Shown: positions 8,417-18,034, counted from the first letter of the stretch. The stretch is 64,000 bases of DNA from Acidobacteriota bacterium (GCA_018268895.1 JAFDVP010000001.1:620001-684000); one strand, 5' to 3'. The notes: generated by a model not told the origin, from the letters alone. Numbers and translations: made by a program.

Positions 8417-9021
8417 TGTGTTCTCCCGAGATATTTGAGAGGTTCTCTTTTGCATGCGACTGCAGCAGATCACTTTAGAGCGATGCGTTTTGCCCTATGC
8501 GCACGCCATAGCGTTGGTTTCGCGGGGAACCATTGCTCTCGCCATGGGCGTAGTCCGCACGTGTGGATTGCTGCTATCTGCAAAAAGAGAATGTCGATTG
8601 AGCGACAGAGTCCGCCCACAGGTGGTGGGTACTGGGCCACGCGCCGCGTCTCATGACACATCAAGGTGTCAAAATTGTGAAGAGAAGTTGTTGTATCGTG
8701 CCACGGCTGACGGCTTCTAGCAAGCTCCTTTTACGGAGAGATTGATTTTTACTTGCAGTGTCGCCGATTTGTCGCTACTATCAATCCAACGCCACCGACG
8801 GCGCTAACCTGAAGCAGCGGCGCACCTCCTGTTGTGTGCCGGCAGCTCAAAACCTCGACAAATTATCTACAAGCTCCTTGAAGAGCCCTGATTGCCAAAG
8901 TGCGGCTTTACGCCGTGATGCTTTCTGGTCTACGCACTGTTGTTTCCAAAACACAGCGCGCTGTTGATTGATTGCTCCGCCAGCAGACGCGGGCTTGAGC
9001 AAACCTCTCAAGGAGTCGGTC
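8417..9021 (+). promoter_or_regulatory. Long leader of the nitrite/nitrate operon with candidate ANTAR-type hairpins
   Basis: A 605-base gap between divergent genes with no convincing ORF. It holds several small hairpins. (I) 8592-8607: stem TGTCG/CGACA, six-base loop ATTGAG. (II) 8654-8671: stem TGACAC/GTGTCA, six-base loop ATCAAG. (III) 8790-8803: stem CGCC/GGCG, loop ACCGAC. (IV) 8818-8841: 8-bp stem, loop CTCCTGTT. A short CTCC/GGAG hairpin at 8725-8738 is followed, after seven bases, by a T-run (8746-8750). A perfect 12-base palindrome ACAGCGCGCTGT lies at 8953-8964. Known ANTAR targets are two hairpins with six-base loops having A at position 1 and G at 4. I and III fit; II has A at 4. 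No folding program was run. Confidence 0.45.
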
Positions 9022-10803
9022 ATGGGTGACAGTGTAACGGTCAATCCGAGCGAGTTTACCGCTGAACAGAAAGAATACCTTCAGGGCTTCTTTACCTCGG
9101 TAGCACAACGCGGGTTCAATCCATTCGCTGGTCACACCTCGAATGGGCTCATTACGGCGGACGCCGCTTCCTGTCTGCCTAACCTGGCGGCGGTGGAGGC
9201 CGAGCCTTGCTGGTTCGGAACACCGGTCTCTGACCTTGCCAGAGAAGAGCGTTGGAAGTACGAGCAGGATCCCTTCGCAATATGGGACAAGGTTCTTGAA
9301 TACAGCAACCGGAACCAGCCTCCATCTGACGATGATCGCTTCCGTCTCAAGTATCTTGGGCTGTTCCACGTTGCTCCCGCGCAGGACTCTTTTATGCTCC
9401 GGCTCAGAGTTCCGGGAGGAATTCTCTATGCGCATCAACTTCGCGGTCTTGCGCAGCTCACCGAGAGTTACGGCTCTGGCCGCGTCGATCTCACGACACG
9501 CAGCAATCTTCAGATTCGCGAGTTTAAGCCCAGGGACATTGTCCGGGTCTTAAACCGAGTTCAGACCCTTGGCCTGACCTCGCACGGATCTGGCGCAGAC
9601 AATATCCGCAACGTCACAGCCTCGCCTTTGACGGGGCTTGATCCTCATGAGCTGATCGATGTCGCTCCCTTGGCGGAAGCCATGCAGTCTTACATCACAA
9701 ACACCCCTGAGATGTACGACCTGCCAAGGAAGTTCAATATCGCATTCGACAACGGCGGGTCAATCTCAACGCTTGCCGACACCAACGATATCGGCTTCAT
9801 GGCCGTGCGTGTCGTAGAAGGTCGCAGCGTTCCGGCTGGGGTTTATTTCCGCGTAATGCTGTGTGGCATCACGGGCCATCGCCAATTCGCCACCGATTGC
9901 GGATTGCTGCTGAGGCCTGAAGAGACAGTGGCCGTAGCTGCCGCAATGGTGCGGGTATTCGTGCGACATGGAGATCGTACTGATCGTAAGAAAGCCCGGC
10001 TCAAATATCTGGTAGATCAGTGGGGCGTTGATCGATTTATCGAAGAGACGGAGAGCAATCTCGCTTTCCCACTCATCCGGGTTGAAGCTTCGGAGTGCGA
10101 ACCGCGCCACACCATACATCGCACAGCCCATCTCGGGATTCATACTCAATCGCAATCCGGATTGCACTACATGGGCGTGTGTGTTCCTGTCGGTCACCTT
10201 CCTGCTACGCAGGTGCGCTCGCTTGCAGATATTGCGGAACGCTTCGGCACGGGTGAACTTCGCCTGACCGTATGGCAGAACGTGATCATCCCAAACATTA
10301 CTGCGGGGCAGTTGGATGCAGCCAGACAAGCCCTTGTCGATACAGGACTAAGCTACGAGGCGACAACCGTGTTGAGTGGAACCGTTGCCTGTACAGGAAA
10401 CCAGGGATGCCGTTTCGCAGCGGCAGATACAAAGAGTCATGCCGTGTTGCTTGCCAGGCATCTGGATGAGCGCTTTCCTATGCTCGATCAACCAGTCAAT
10501 CTTCACGTTACCGGGTGTTCTCATTCCTGCGCACAGCATTACATCGGCGACATAGGTTTGATGGGCATAAAGGTCTCGGGCGAAGAAGGATACCAGGTCA
10601 TCATTGGCGGCGGAGCAGACGGCGATCAGGGGATCGGCCGTGAGCTGATCTCTTCCATTCGGTTTACCGATCTGAAGCCGAAACTGGATAACCTGTTTTC
10701 TCAATACGTCTTGCATCGAACATCCAACGAGACATTTCTCCAGTTCACGCGGCGCTACGACATCACCACACTGCAATCGTTCTGCAATCGGGAGATCGCT
10801 TAG
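9022..10803 (+). CDS. nirA: Siroheme/4Fe-4S nitrite (or sulfite) reductase
   Basis: A 593-residue hemoprotein with the duplicated ferredoxin-like and siroheme-binding halves of the nitrite/sulfite reductase family. The cluster-binding cysteines are visible as ACTGNQGC and TGCSHSC; TTRSNLQIREF and HSGSGADNIRNVTASP-like segments (here TSHGSGADNIRN) mark the first half. It reduces nitrite to ammonium (six electrons) in the cytoplasm; sulfite reduction cannot be excluded from sequence. ATG 9022 follows AAGGAG; the frame is open further upstream. The next gene, a CysJ-like flavoprotein, starts two bases after the stop, so the electron donor may be NADPH via that protein rather than ferredoxin. First gene of the operon, after the long leader. 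Confidence 0.85.
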   Translation: MGDSVTVNPSEFTAEQKEYLQGFFTSVAQRGFNPFAGHTSNGLITADAASCLPNLAAVEAEPCWFGTPVSDLAREERWKYEQDPFAIWDKVLEYSNRNQPPSDDDRFRLKYLGLFHVAPAQDSFMLRLRVPGGILYAHQLRGLAQLTESYGSGRVDLTTRSNLQIREFKPRDIVRVLNRVQTLGLTSHGSGADNIRNVTASPLTGLDPHELIDVAPLAEAMQSYITNTPEMYDLPRKFNIAFDNGGSISTLADTNDIGFMAVRVVEGRSVPAGVYFRVMLCGITGHRQFATDCGLLLRPEETVAVAAAMVRVFVRHGDRTDRKKARLKYLVDQWGVDRFIEETESNLAFPLIRVEASECEPRHTIHRTAHLGIHTQSQSGLHYMGVCVPVGHLPATQVRSLADIAERFGTGELRLTVWQNVIIPNITAGQLDAARQALVDTGLSYEATTVLSGTVACTGNQGCRFAAADTKSHAVLLARHLDERFPMLDQPVNLHVTGCSHSCAQHYIGDIGLMGIKVSGEEGYQVIIGGGADGDQGIGRELISSIRFTDLKPKLDNLFSQYVLHRTSNETFLQFTRRYDITTLQSFCNREIA

Positions 10804-10805
10804 AT

Positions 10806-12584
10806 ATGTCAGCCATCCCATTCATTCCTGATAACGCCCCTTTTTCACCGGAACAACGGAATTGGCTCAACGGCTTTCTTGCAGGCATCTTCGCCAATGC
10901 GCCTGTTCGCCCCGCGGCAGATCCACCCCGCTCACTGAAGATTGCGGTTCTCTATGCGTCGCAGTCGGGAACGGCGGAGGGGCTTGCCCGCAAGATAGCG
11001 AAAGAACTGAAAGCCAATGGGCACGTAGCATCGCTCACCTCACTTGAGGGCTATACTCCCGCCACGTTGCTTACGGAAAGGTATGCAATCTTCATTGCGA
11101 GCACCTACGGTGACGGCGAAGCTCCAGACGCAGTGCGCCCGTTTTATGAGCAACTATGTCTCCAGCACTTCCCCTGTTGCGAGAACCTCTCCTTTGCGGT
11201 GTTGGCCCTGGGCGATTCCAACTATGAGCACTTCTGCAAGTTTGGTATCGATCTCGACAATAAACTGGCAGCCCTGGCCGGAACGCGCATCTGTGAGCGC
11301 GTCGACTGCGATGTCGATCTCGACGAGAGCTTTGCACGCTGGAAGTCGGCGCTCTTCGAAAGCCTGGACGATGTTGTCTCCGTTGGCCCCGCACGCTCCG
11401 CTCCATCGACTTCAATAGCCAGCGCGTCCCAGGCGCGATCCGGGCTTGAGGAGGCCTCGGTACACACTCGCGAAAACCCCTACATTGCGCCGCTCATCGA
11501 AAAGCGGCCGCTCACCAGCGATGTCTCGAGCAAGCTGACTCTTCACATTGCTTTCGACATTGGCGGTTCAAATGTCCGGTATGAGGCAGGAGACGCCTGC
11601 GGAGTGATCGCGCAAAATGATCGACGCCTCGTTGATGAGCTGCTCCACACGCTTAATTTCAGCAATACAGTCTCCGTGCCGCTTCCGAAAGGTGGCTCGA
11701 CGACGTTGTTCGATGCGCTTCTCAATCATCTTCAAATCACTCGATTGACTCGCAAGATGATCGAGTCTTATGCGACCATCGGCGACTGCCAACATCTGTT
11801 CGGGCTCCTCGTTCCCGAACAGCAGGCGCATCTCGAAAAGTACACCTACGACCGGGGCCTGATCGACCTTCTGCATGATTACCCAGGTGTGCTTCGCGAT
11901 CCAGCAGATCTCGTCGCGATGTTACCTCGTCTTGCTCCGCGTCTGTATTCCATCTCATCCAGTCCATCTGCGCATGCTGGTGAGATACATACAACGGTGT
12001 CGGTTGTACGCTATCGTTCTCACAACCGTGAGCGTGGTGGCGTCTGCTCAACACTCCTTGCTGACAGAACCGGAACCGGCGAGACGCTTCCGGTATACAT
12101 CCACCCTAATAGGCGCTTCCGTCTTCCGTCTGACTCAAATGCTTCGATCATCATGATCGGCCCGGGGACCGGAGTCGCCCCATTTCGCTCCTTTCTTCAT
12201 GAGCGCCGAGCGTTGGGTCACGTAGGTAAAAACTGGCTGTTCTTCGGCGAGCGCTCTGTCGCTACTGATTTTCTTTATTGCGACGAACTGGAATCGATGC
12301 GCAGCGATGGCCACCTGACGCATCTGGATCTGGCTTTTTCACGCGACCAGGAACGCAAGATCTATGTGCAGGACCGCATGCGTGAGCAAGAGAAGGAACT
12401 GTTCCGTTGGCTACAGGATGGAGCAAGTGTTTATGTCTGCGGAGACGCATCGCGTATGGCGAAGGATGTCGATGCCGCTCTTCACGAGGTCATTCAATCC
12501 CAAGGCGGTATGAGTCTGGATGCGGCCAACGAATATGTCCAGCAGATGAAAGACGAGCACCGTTATAACCGCGACGTCTACTAA
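10806..12584 (+). CDS. CysJ-like NADPH flavoprotein (diflavin reductase)
   Basis: A 592-residue diflavin reductase. An N-terminal flavodoxin domain binds FMN (VLYASQSGTAEGLARKIAKE at about 40-60, ASTYGDGEAPD, LALGDSNYEHFC). Then come the FAD domain (RLYSISSSPSAH) and the NADPH domain (MIGPGTGVAPFRSFLHER, FGERS, YVCGDASRMAKDV, and the aromatic C-terminus YNRDVY). This is the architecture of the sulfite reductase alpha subunit. Here it follows the siroheme reductase by two bases, so it probably passes NADPH electrons to it for nitrite reduction. Its first 25 residues (FSPEQRNWLNGFL) resemble the start of the upstream hemoprotein (FTAEQKEYLQGFF). No cys genes are nearby, so a role in sulfate assimilation looks less likely. 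Confidence 0.85.
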   Translation: MSAIPFIPDNAPFSPEQRNWLNGFLAGIFANAPVRPAADPPRSLKIAVLYASQSGTAEGLARKIAKELKANGHVASLTSLEGYTPATLLTERYAIFIASTYGDGEAPDAVRPFYEQLCLQHFPCCENLSFAVLALGDSNYEHFCKFGIDLDNKLAALAGTRICERVDCDVDLDESFARWKSALFESLDDVVSVGPARSAPSTSIASASQARSGLEEASVHTRENPYIAPLIEKRPLTSDVSSKLTLHIAFDIGGSNVRYEAGDACGVIAQNDRRLVDELLHTLNFSNTVSVPLPKGGSTTLFDALLNHLQITRLTRKMIESYATIGDCQHLFGLLVPEQQAHLEKYTYDRGLIDLLHDYPGVLRDPADLVAMLPRLAPRLYSISSSPSAHAGEIHTTVSVVRYRSHNRERGGVCSTLLADRTGTGETLPVYIHPNRRFRLPSDSNASIIMIGPGTGVAPFRSFLHERRALGHVGKNWLFFGERSVATDFLYCDELESMRSDGHLTHLDLAFSRDQERKIYVQDRMREQEKELFRWLQDGASVYVCGDASRMAKDVDAALHEVIQSQGGMSLDAANEYVQQMKDEHRYNRDVY

Positions 12585-12612
12585 AAGCGCAAGCCTCATC
12601 AGTGAGGAGACT

Positions 12613-14217
12613 ATGTCACTTCCACTCCACGAACTCGCAAGCTCCGATGCCATGAGCCCGATCGTGCGTCTGACGGAGAATGGGGTTGAGTTCTTTCCGT
12701 CGGGGAAAAGCGGTTCTGAGAATAGAACATCTCTCATCCCCGATCGCGCGCTATTGCCGGGTGAACAGTACCGTTTTCATTTCGACATGACGAAATGTAT
12801 TGGTTGCCGGTCGTGCGAGATTGCGTGCAACGAACAGAACGGCAATCCCGCAAGCTTACGCTGGCGGCGCATCGGTGAGATAGAAGGCGGTACATGGCCA
12901 GATACCAACCGCCACTATCTTTCCATGGGGTGCAATCACTGCCTCTCGGCGGACTGCGTGCGCGGCTGCCCTGTCGATGCTTATAAGAAAGACCCGATCA
13001 CCGGAATCGTGCTCCACTCTGCTGAAGCCTGCATCGGCTGCCAGTATTGCGTGTGGAACTGCCCGTACTCAGTGCCTCAGTTCAATCCCGAACGCGGCAT
13101 TGTTGGCAAATGCGATATGTGCCACGGCCGGTTGACCTCTGGTCTTGAGCCGGCATGCGTCAATTCGTGTCCCGAAAATGCAATTGAAATTGAGATTGTG
13201 GATCAGCTCGAATGGCGCAGCGACTACGCCGCGGCAAACGCGCCCGGCATGCCCGATGCTGGACATACGATCTCCACCACGCGCATTACTTTGCCGCCCG
13301 ATACGGCTGCAACCCTTGAGAGAGTCGATATCGAGACGTTGCGCGCCGAGCATCCACATTGGTCCCTTGTCTGGATGACGTCTCTAATTCAGCTATCCGC
13401 TGGAACTCTTGCCGCAGCTCTGCTCTCGCGCCAGACCGATCCGGCTGCGTTGACGGGTATTCTTGCGCTCACTGCATTCACGTTAAACGTCTCCGTCCTT
13501 CATCTGGGACGTCCGGCATACGCCTGGCGCGCTCTCAAAATGTGGAGACGCTCCTGGCTCTCGCGAGAAGTACTCCTCTTCGGACTGTTCTTTGCTGCGC
13601 TCGCGTCTCTCACAGCCGTTGCATGGCTTACGGCGATACATGTTTCTTATCCGCTGCAGGTCGTACTACGGCTACTGCAAAACATCACGCCAATTCTGGG
13701 TGCAGCAGGCATACTGGCGAGCGCACGTATCTATCTTGTTCCTGCTCGGCCAGCCTGGAATATGCAGCACACGCCGATCGATTTTCTACTGAGTTCCGCT
13801 GTTCTTGGTTGTGCTGCGGCGCCTGTGCTCAATCAAATTACTCTTGCTATTCATCGACTCCCGCTTTTCAATTCAACTTCTTCGATCAGCGAGTTCCGTG
13901 AAGCCTCCATTTGGCCGCTGATCCTTACCTCTGGGCTATGGATGGCGAATCAAATTGTTCGCGCGATCGGTCTCTATAAGTCTGGAATTTATGAGCGGCG
14001 AGCGTCAGCGGCGTTGCTCAACACCCACAGCTTGCGTGGGACATTCCTGGTCGGCTTTGCGTTTATTGGCCTTGCAGTTTTGATGATGCTGGTTGGTCAG
14101 CCCATATTTGCTTTGTCGGCGGCGTTCGCAGGCGTTGTCACGTCGCGCTATCTCTTTTTCGTCTCCGTCGTTCCACTCAACATGGCCCTAACCTTCGTCA
14201 GGCAGGTACATGTATGA
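12613..14217 (+). CDS. DmsB-DmsC fusion: 4Fe-4S electron-transfer and membrane anchor protein
   Basis: A 534-residue fusion. After a 55-residue leader, residues 58-200 are a DmsB/NrfC-type iron-sulfur domain with four cysteine groups (CIGCRSCEIAC, CNHCLSADCVRGC, CIGCQYCVWNC, CDMC...ACVNSC), i.e. four predicted 4Fe-4S clusters. From about 250 to the end are roughly eight hydrophobic segments resembling DmsC, the quinol-oxidising anchor of DMSO-reductase-family enzymes. GTGAGGAGA precedes ATG 12613. The stop overlaps the start of the nitrate reductase (ATGA), so the two are coupled. It probably delivers quinol electrons to that enzyme. No signal peptide is seen before the iron-sulfur part, so the clusters should face the cytoplasm. 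Confidence 0.85.
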   Translation: MSLPLHELASSDAMSPIVRLTENGVEFFPSGKSGSENRTSLIPDRALLPGEQYRFHFDMTKCIGCRSCEIACNEQNGNPASLRWRRIGEIEGGTWPDTNRHYLSMGCNHCLSADCVRGCPVDAYKKDPITGIVLHSAEACIGCQYCVWNCPYSVPQFNPERGIVGKCDMCHGRLTSGLEPACVNSCPENAIEIEIVDQLEWRSDYAAANAPGMPDAGHTISTTRITLPPDTAATLERVDIETLRAEHPHWSLVWMTSLIQLSAGTLAAALLSRQTDPAALTGILALTAFTLNVSVLHLGRPAYAWRALKMWRRSWLSREVLLFGLFFAALASLTAVAWLTAIHVSYPLQVVLRLLQNITPILGAAGILASARIYLVPARPAWNMQHTPIDFLLSSAVLGCAAAPVLNQITLAIHRLPLFNSTSSISEFREASIWPLILTSGLWMANQIVRAIGLYKSGIYERRASAALLNTHSLRGTFLVGFAFIGLAVLMMLVGQPIFALSAAFAGVVTSRYLFFVSVVPLNMALTFVRQVHV

Positions 14218-16427
14218 GCGGAACTTCGATACTCAAAAGGGCTAAGCGGCTTATAGGGATTGACACTCAGGCGGAGAAATATGCTTACGCTCAGGATCCC
14301 GTCTATGGCTACATCTCTGAGTCGCGGGTAGCGGAACGGTGGGTGAAGACCACCTGCGGTTATTGTTCGGTGGGCTGCGGAATGCTTGTTGGTGTTCGGG
14401 ACAACAAGGCAGTTGCCGTGCGAGGCAACCATGATCATCCGGTGAATGCAGGTAAACTCTGCCCGAAAGGCCTTTCGGAGCACCACATCCTCGATGCACC
14501 TGGTCGTGCGCGCCAGCCTCTGCTGCGTAAAGACGGAGTGTTGACGCCGGTGTCGTGGGACGAAGCGCTCGACACCATGGTTACTCGCATACGACAGATT
14601 CAGGAGCGTTATGACAACGAATCCCTTGGCGTCGTCGGCACCGGCCAGCTATTGACTGAAGAGTGCTACACGCTGGGTAAGCTGGTTCAACTCGGTTTTC
14701 GGACGCGGAACAACGATGGCAACACCACTCTCTGCATGGCTTCAGCTGTCTCCGGATATAAGTTGTCCTTTGGCTCTGACGGTCCACCGGGGTCTTACGC
14801 AGATATGCAGTTGGCCGATGTCATACTGCTTATAGGCGCGAACATTGCAGACAACCACCCTATCCTCTGCCATCGTGTCGATCGAGCATCTCCAGGAACG
14901 AAGCCTCGCACATTGATTGTCGTTGATCCACGCGTTACAAAAACGGCGATGATGTCGGACATTCACCTGGCAATCAAGCCACGGTCCGACATAGCGCTGC
15001 TCAATGGCATCGCTCATATTCTTATTCGCGAAGATATCATCGACCACGATTACATCCGGCAACACACAACCGGATTTCAAGAGTTTGCTGAGTTCGTCTC
15101 GACCTTTACACCATCCTACGTAGCTTCCGTCACAGGACTTGAGGAAACGCGGCTTATTGAAGTCGCTTTGTTATACGGGCGAGCGCGTGCAGCGTTTATC
15201 GGTTGGACGATGGGAGTCAATCATTCAACCCAGGGGTCCGTCACGGTCGCAGCGATCAATAACCTTGCGCTCATTACAGGAAACATCGGTCGCACAGGCG
15301 CTGCGCCTTTCTCGATTACGGGGCAATGCAACGCCATGGGTACGCGCGAGTCGGGTTTTACAGCGTCGTTACCCGGTTATCGTAAATTCGATAGTGCCGT
15401 AGACAGAGCAGACCTCGCACGTATCTGGAACATTGATGTGGATCGCATTCCGTCGAGCCGTGGCCTTGCCTATCCTGACATTATTGAGGCTGCTGTACAG
15501 GGACGCATTAAAGCTCTCTGGTTTGTCGCAACCAATCCCGCAGTATCCTTCCCAAACTACAAGCTACTCGAACACGCTCTACGCTCCGTCGAGTTTCTGG
15601 TTGTGCAGGACGGCTTCCATCCCACCCCGACCAGTGAATTCGCTCATCTCGTCCTGCCTGCGGCCATCTGGGGTGAAAAAGAGGGCACGTATACCAATTC
15701 AGAGCGGCGTGTCTCGAAGGTGAATGCGGTTGTCTCTCCACCAGGAGAAGCGCGTCCAGACTTCGATATCTTTCTCGATATTGCAGCGCGTCTTGGCGTG
15801 AAAGAAGAACTCTACCCCGGCTGGAGCACGACGCATGATGCGTTTCTCGAATGGCAAAGCGTCTCTGCCGGACGGATGTGCGATTATTCGAAGTTCACGT
15901 GGCAACAAATCGAGGATGAAAATGGCTTGCAATGGGGCGGGCCGTCACTGTATCGCGATGGCGTCTTCGCTACGGATGATGGACGCGCGCGCATCCACTG
16001 CGTCCCCTGCGATCCCTTCGCGGAGCAGCCGGATACCAACTTCGAGTTCATCCTTAACACAGGGCGCACGGTGGAGCATTGGCACACTCGAACGAAGACA
16101 GCAGAGGTGGAGCTGCTGAACGACATGGTCCCCAATGCATGGCTGGAGATGAATCCCGCCGACGCGAACCGGCTCAACCTGAGGCCGCATGATCGCGTGA
16201 CCATCCGCAGCCGTCGGGGGGCTGTCTCCGACCTTGAGCTTCGTATCACGGGTATCGTCGCCCCGGGGCAGGTGTTCATGCCCTTTCATTTCGCTGAGAC
16301 CAACTCAAACATCGTTACGCTTGGTGCGTTCGACCCGATCTCCCGCGAGCCGAATTTTAAGCAATGTGCTGTAAACATCGAGCGCACCCCGATCCGCAAT
16401 CGGCGCACGGTTGCCGCGCGCCACTAG
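14214..16427 (+). CDS. nasA: Molybdopterin nitrate reductase, assimilatory type
   Basis: A 737-residue member of the DMSO-reductase superfamily. An N-terminal 4Fe-4S motif (C48, C51, C55 in CGYCSVGC, and C83 in KLCPKG) is followed by the molybdenum-site segment TTLCMASAVSGYKLSFG, where cysteine would ligate Mo as in nitrate reductases and formate dehydrogenase-like members. The C-terminal dinucleotide-binding part contains GRTVEHWHTRTKT and NPADANRLNL. No twin-arginine signal is present, so it should stay in the cytoplasm like NasA. Position between a DmsBC fusion, nitrite reductase and a NarK transporter supports nitrate-to-nitrite reduction for assimilation. A formate dehydrogenase-like activity is the main alternative but fits the neighbours poorly. 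Confidence 0.85.
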   Translation: MSGTSILKRAKRLIGIDTQAEKYAYAQDPVYGYISESRVAERWVKTTCGYCSVGCGMLVGVRDNKAVAVRGNHDHPVNAGKLCPKGLSEHHILDAPGRARQPLLRKDGVLTPVSWDEALDTMVTRIRQIQERYDNESLGVVGTGQLLTEECYTLGKLVQLGFRTRNNDGNTTLCMASAVSGYKLSFGSDGPPGSYADMQLADVILLIGANIADNHPILCHRVDRASPGTKPRTLIVVDPRVTKTAMMSDIHLAIKPRSDIALLNGIAHILIREDIIDHDYIRQHTTGFQEFAEFVSTFTPSYVASVTGLEETRLIEVALLYGRARAAFIGWTMGVNHSTQGSVTVAAINNLALITGNIGRTGAAPFSITGQCNAMGTRESGFTASLPGYRKFDSAVDRADLARIWNIDVDRIPSSRGLAYPDIIEAAVQGRIKALWFVATNPAVSFPNYKLLEHALRSVEFLVVQDGFHPTPTSEFAHLVLPAAIWGEKEGTYTNSERRVSKVNAVVSPPGEARPDFDIFLDIAARLGVKEELYPGWSTTHDAFLEWQSVSAGRMCDYSKFTWQQIEDENGLQWGGPSLYRDGVFATDDGRARIHCVPCDPFAEQPDTNFEFILNTGRTVEHWHTRTKTAEVELLNDMVPNAWLEMNPADANRLNLRPHDRVTIRSRRGAVSDLELRITGIVAPGQVFMPFHFAETNSNIVTLGAFDPISREPNFKQCAVNIERTPIRNRRTVAARH

Positions 16428-16477
16428 TTGTCGTTCTGAACCCATAGCAAAAGAATCTACAAGGAGACTGCAAGCTC

Positions 16478-17746
16478 ATGTCAAACTTCAAGGCATTCCT
16501 TAGGTCAGGGCATCCGCCAACGTTATTCAGCGCATTTCTCTACTTCGATTTTTCATTTGCGGTCTGGGTTCTCAACGGAGCCATGGGTCCCTTCATCTCC
16601 GAACAGTTTCACCTTACGCCTGCGCAGATCGGACTGATGGTTTCGATTCCGACACTTGCCGGTGCGCTTATGCGCTTTCCGCTGGGCGTTCTTTCACAAT
16701 ACATCGGGCGTAAGAACGCGGCTATCGTCGAGATGTCCGCTATCGCCCTTGCTCTCGTATACGGGTTTCTGTTCGTTAGAACATTTCACGACGTCCTCGC
16801 CATGGGAGTGTTGTTGGGAATCGCAGGAGCGAGTTTCGGCGTAGCGCTATCGCTTGGTTCAGGATGGTTCCCAAAACAGTACAAAGGGCTCGCAATGGGG
16901 ATCGCTGGGGCAGGGAACAGTGGAACGGCCCTAGCAGCCTTGCTCGCTCCAAGACTTGCCCAACACTATGGCTGGCATAACGTGTATGGCTTTGCCGCAA
17001 TTACGATGCTGCTTCCGTTGATCGTGATGATCGTCTTTGCCAAAGAGCCGCCCGATGTGGAGCATCAAACTCTCCGTCAGCACCTCTCCTGCCTCTGGGA
17101 AAAGGATGGGTGGGCCTTCAACTTCATCTATGTCATCACCTTTGGAGGCTTCCTCGGACTGGCGACATTTCTGCCATCGTTCTACTACTCGCAGTTTCAT
17201 GTCTCTAAAGTTCAGGCCGGTACACTCACTGTTCTCGCTACTCTCACCGGCTCCCTCACACGCGTTGCAGGAGGGTTCTTTGCCGATCGTTTCGGCGGCA
17301 TCACAACGCTGTCCGTAGTCTTCCTTATCGCGATCGCGGGCTTTTTAGGATTTCTGGCATCTCCCTCTCTCGTCGCGACGACGCTGCTATTTATGTTGTG
17401 CTTTGCAGCCCTTGGCGCAGGGAATGGAGCGACATTCCAGCTTGTGCCCCTTCGCTGGCCTCTGACCACGGCAGTCGCCGGCGGCATGATCGGTGAAATC
17501 GGTGCACTTGGCGGAGGTATTCTCCCCAACCTGCTCGGGCAGGCAAAGCAACATACAGGCTCCTATTCGGCTGGCTTTTTCGTGTATGCCATCTTTGCGC
17601 TCTGCGTTCTTGTGATGATGAGAGTCGTCTCAGAAACCTGGACTCGGACATGGGCAGGCGCCGGAGGCCGTGCTCGTATTCACGCCACCGAGTCGATGCC
17701 CGGGGCATTAGGGAGCGACACTGGCCTGCCTGCACTTGAGTTATAG
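16478..17746 (+). CDS. NarK/NasA-type nitrate/nitrite MFS transporter
   Basis: A 422-residue major-facilitator protein with about twelve hydrophobic segments. The nitrate/nitrite porter signatures are present twice as glycine-rich helices: GIAGAGNSGTALAALLAP in the first half and LGAGNGATFQLVP in the second. An arginine sits in the ALMRFPLGVLS helix, where family members bind nitrate. It imports nitrate (and/or exports nitrite) across the inner membrane. AAGGAG lies about 12 bases before the ATG. It is the last gene of the nirA operon, 50 bases after the nitrate reductase, and is followed by a tRNA on the other strand. Confidence 0.9.
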   Translation: MSNFKAFLRSGHPPTLFSAFLYFDFSFAVWVLNGAMGPFISEQFHLTPAQIGLMVSIPTLAGALMRFPLGVLSQYIGRKNAAIVEMSAIALALVYGFLFVRTFHDVLAMGVLLGIAGASFGVALSLGSGWFPKQYKGLAMGIAGAGNSGTALAALLAPRLAQHYGWHNVYGFAAITMLLPLIVMIVFAKEPPDVEHQTLRQHLSCLWEKDGWAFNFIYVITFGGFLGLATFLPSFYYSQFHVSKVQAGTLTVLATLTGSLTRVAGGFFADRFGGITTLSVVFLIAIAGFLGFLASPSLVATTLLFMLCFAALGAGNGATFQLVPLRWPLTTAVAGGMIGEIGALGGGILPNLLGQAKQHTGSYSAGFFVYAIFALCVLVMMRVVSETWTRTWAGAGGRARIHATESMPGALGSDTGLPALEL

Positions 17747-17829
17747 CATCGAGTGCAGGAAAGTACGCCTATCCGGTTGCCGTTACGGACAGTTGTGCAC
17801 GGCAACCACTAACAATGATGTTGAATAGA

Positions 17830-17905
17830 TGGTGGACGCGGAAGGAATCGAACCTTCAACCTGTCGATTAAGAGTCGAATGCTCTGCCAGTTGAGCTACG
17901 CGTCC
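17830..17905 (-). tRNA. tRNA-Lys (anticodon CTT)
   Basis: Read on the minus strand: acceptor GGACGCG pairing with CGCGTCC, D-arm TAGCTCAACTGGCAGAGC, anticodon loop CTCTTAA with anticodon CTT, T-loop GGTTCGATTCC and encoded CCA. 76 bases in all. Confidence 0.95.
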
Positions 17906-18034
17906 AGGCCTGTTGCAACCTCGGGGAAGAGGAGCGCTGATTGAGAGCCATTCTGATTTGAACAGGCTGCGATCAATCAACTTATTAAGAATAGCATAGC
18001 CTGCGGCATTTGGGCACGCCGCAGGCTCCCATTT

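Noticed and set aside
8700..8760. Sigma-54-type promoter in the nirA leader
   Set aside because: A TGGCAC-like element on the minus strand is not followed by the needed TTGC at the right spacing.
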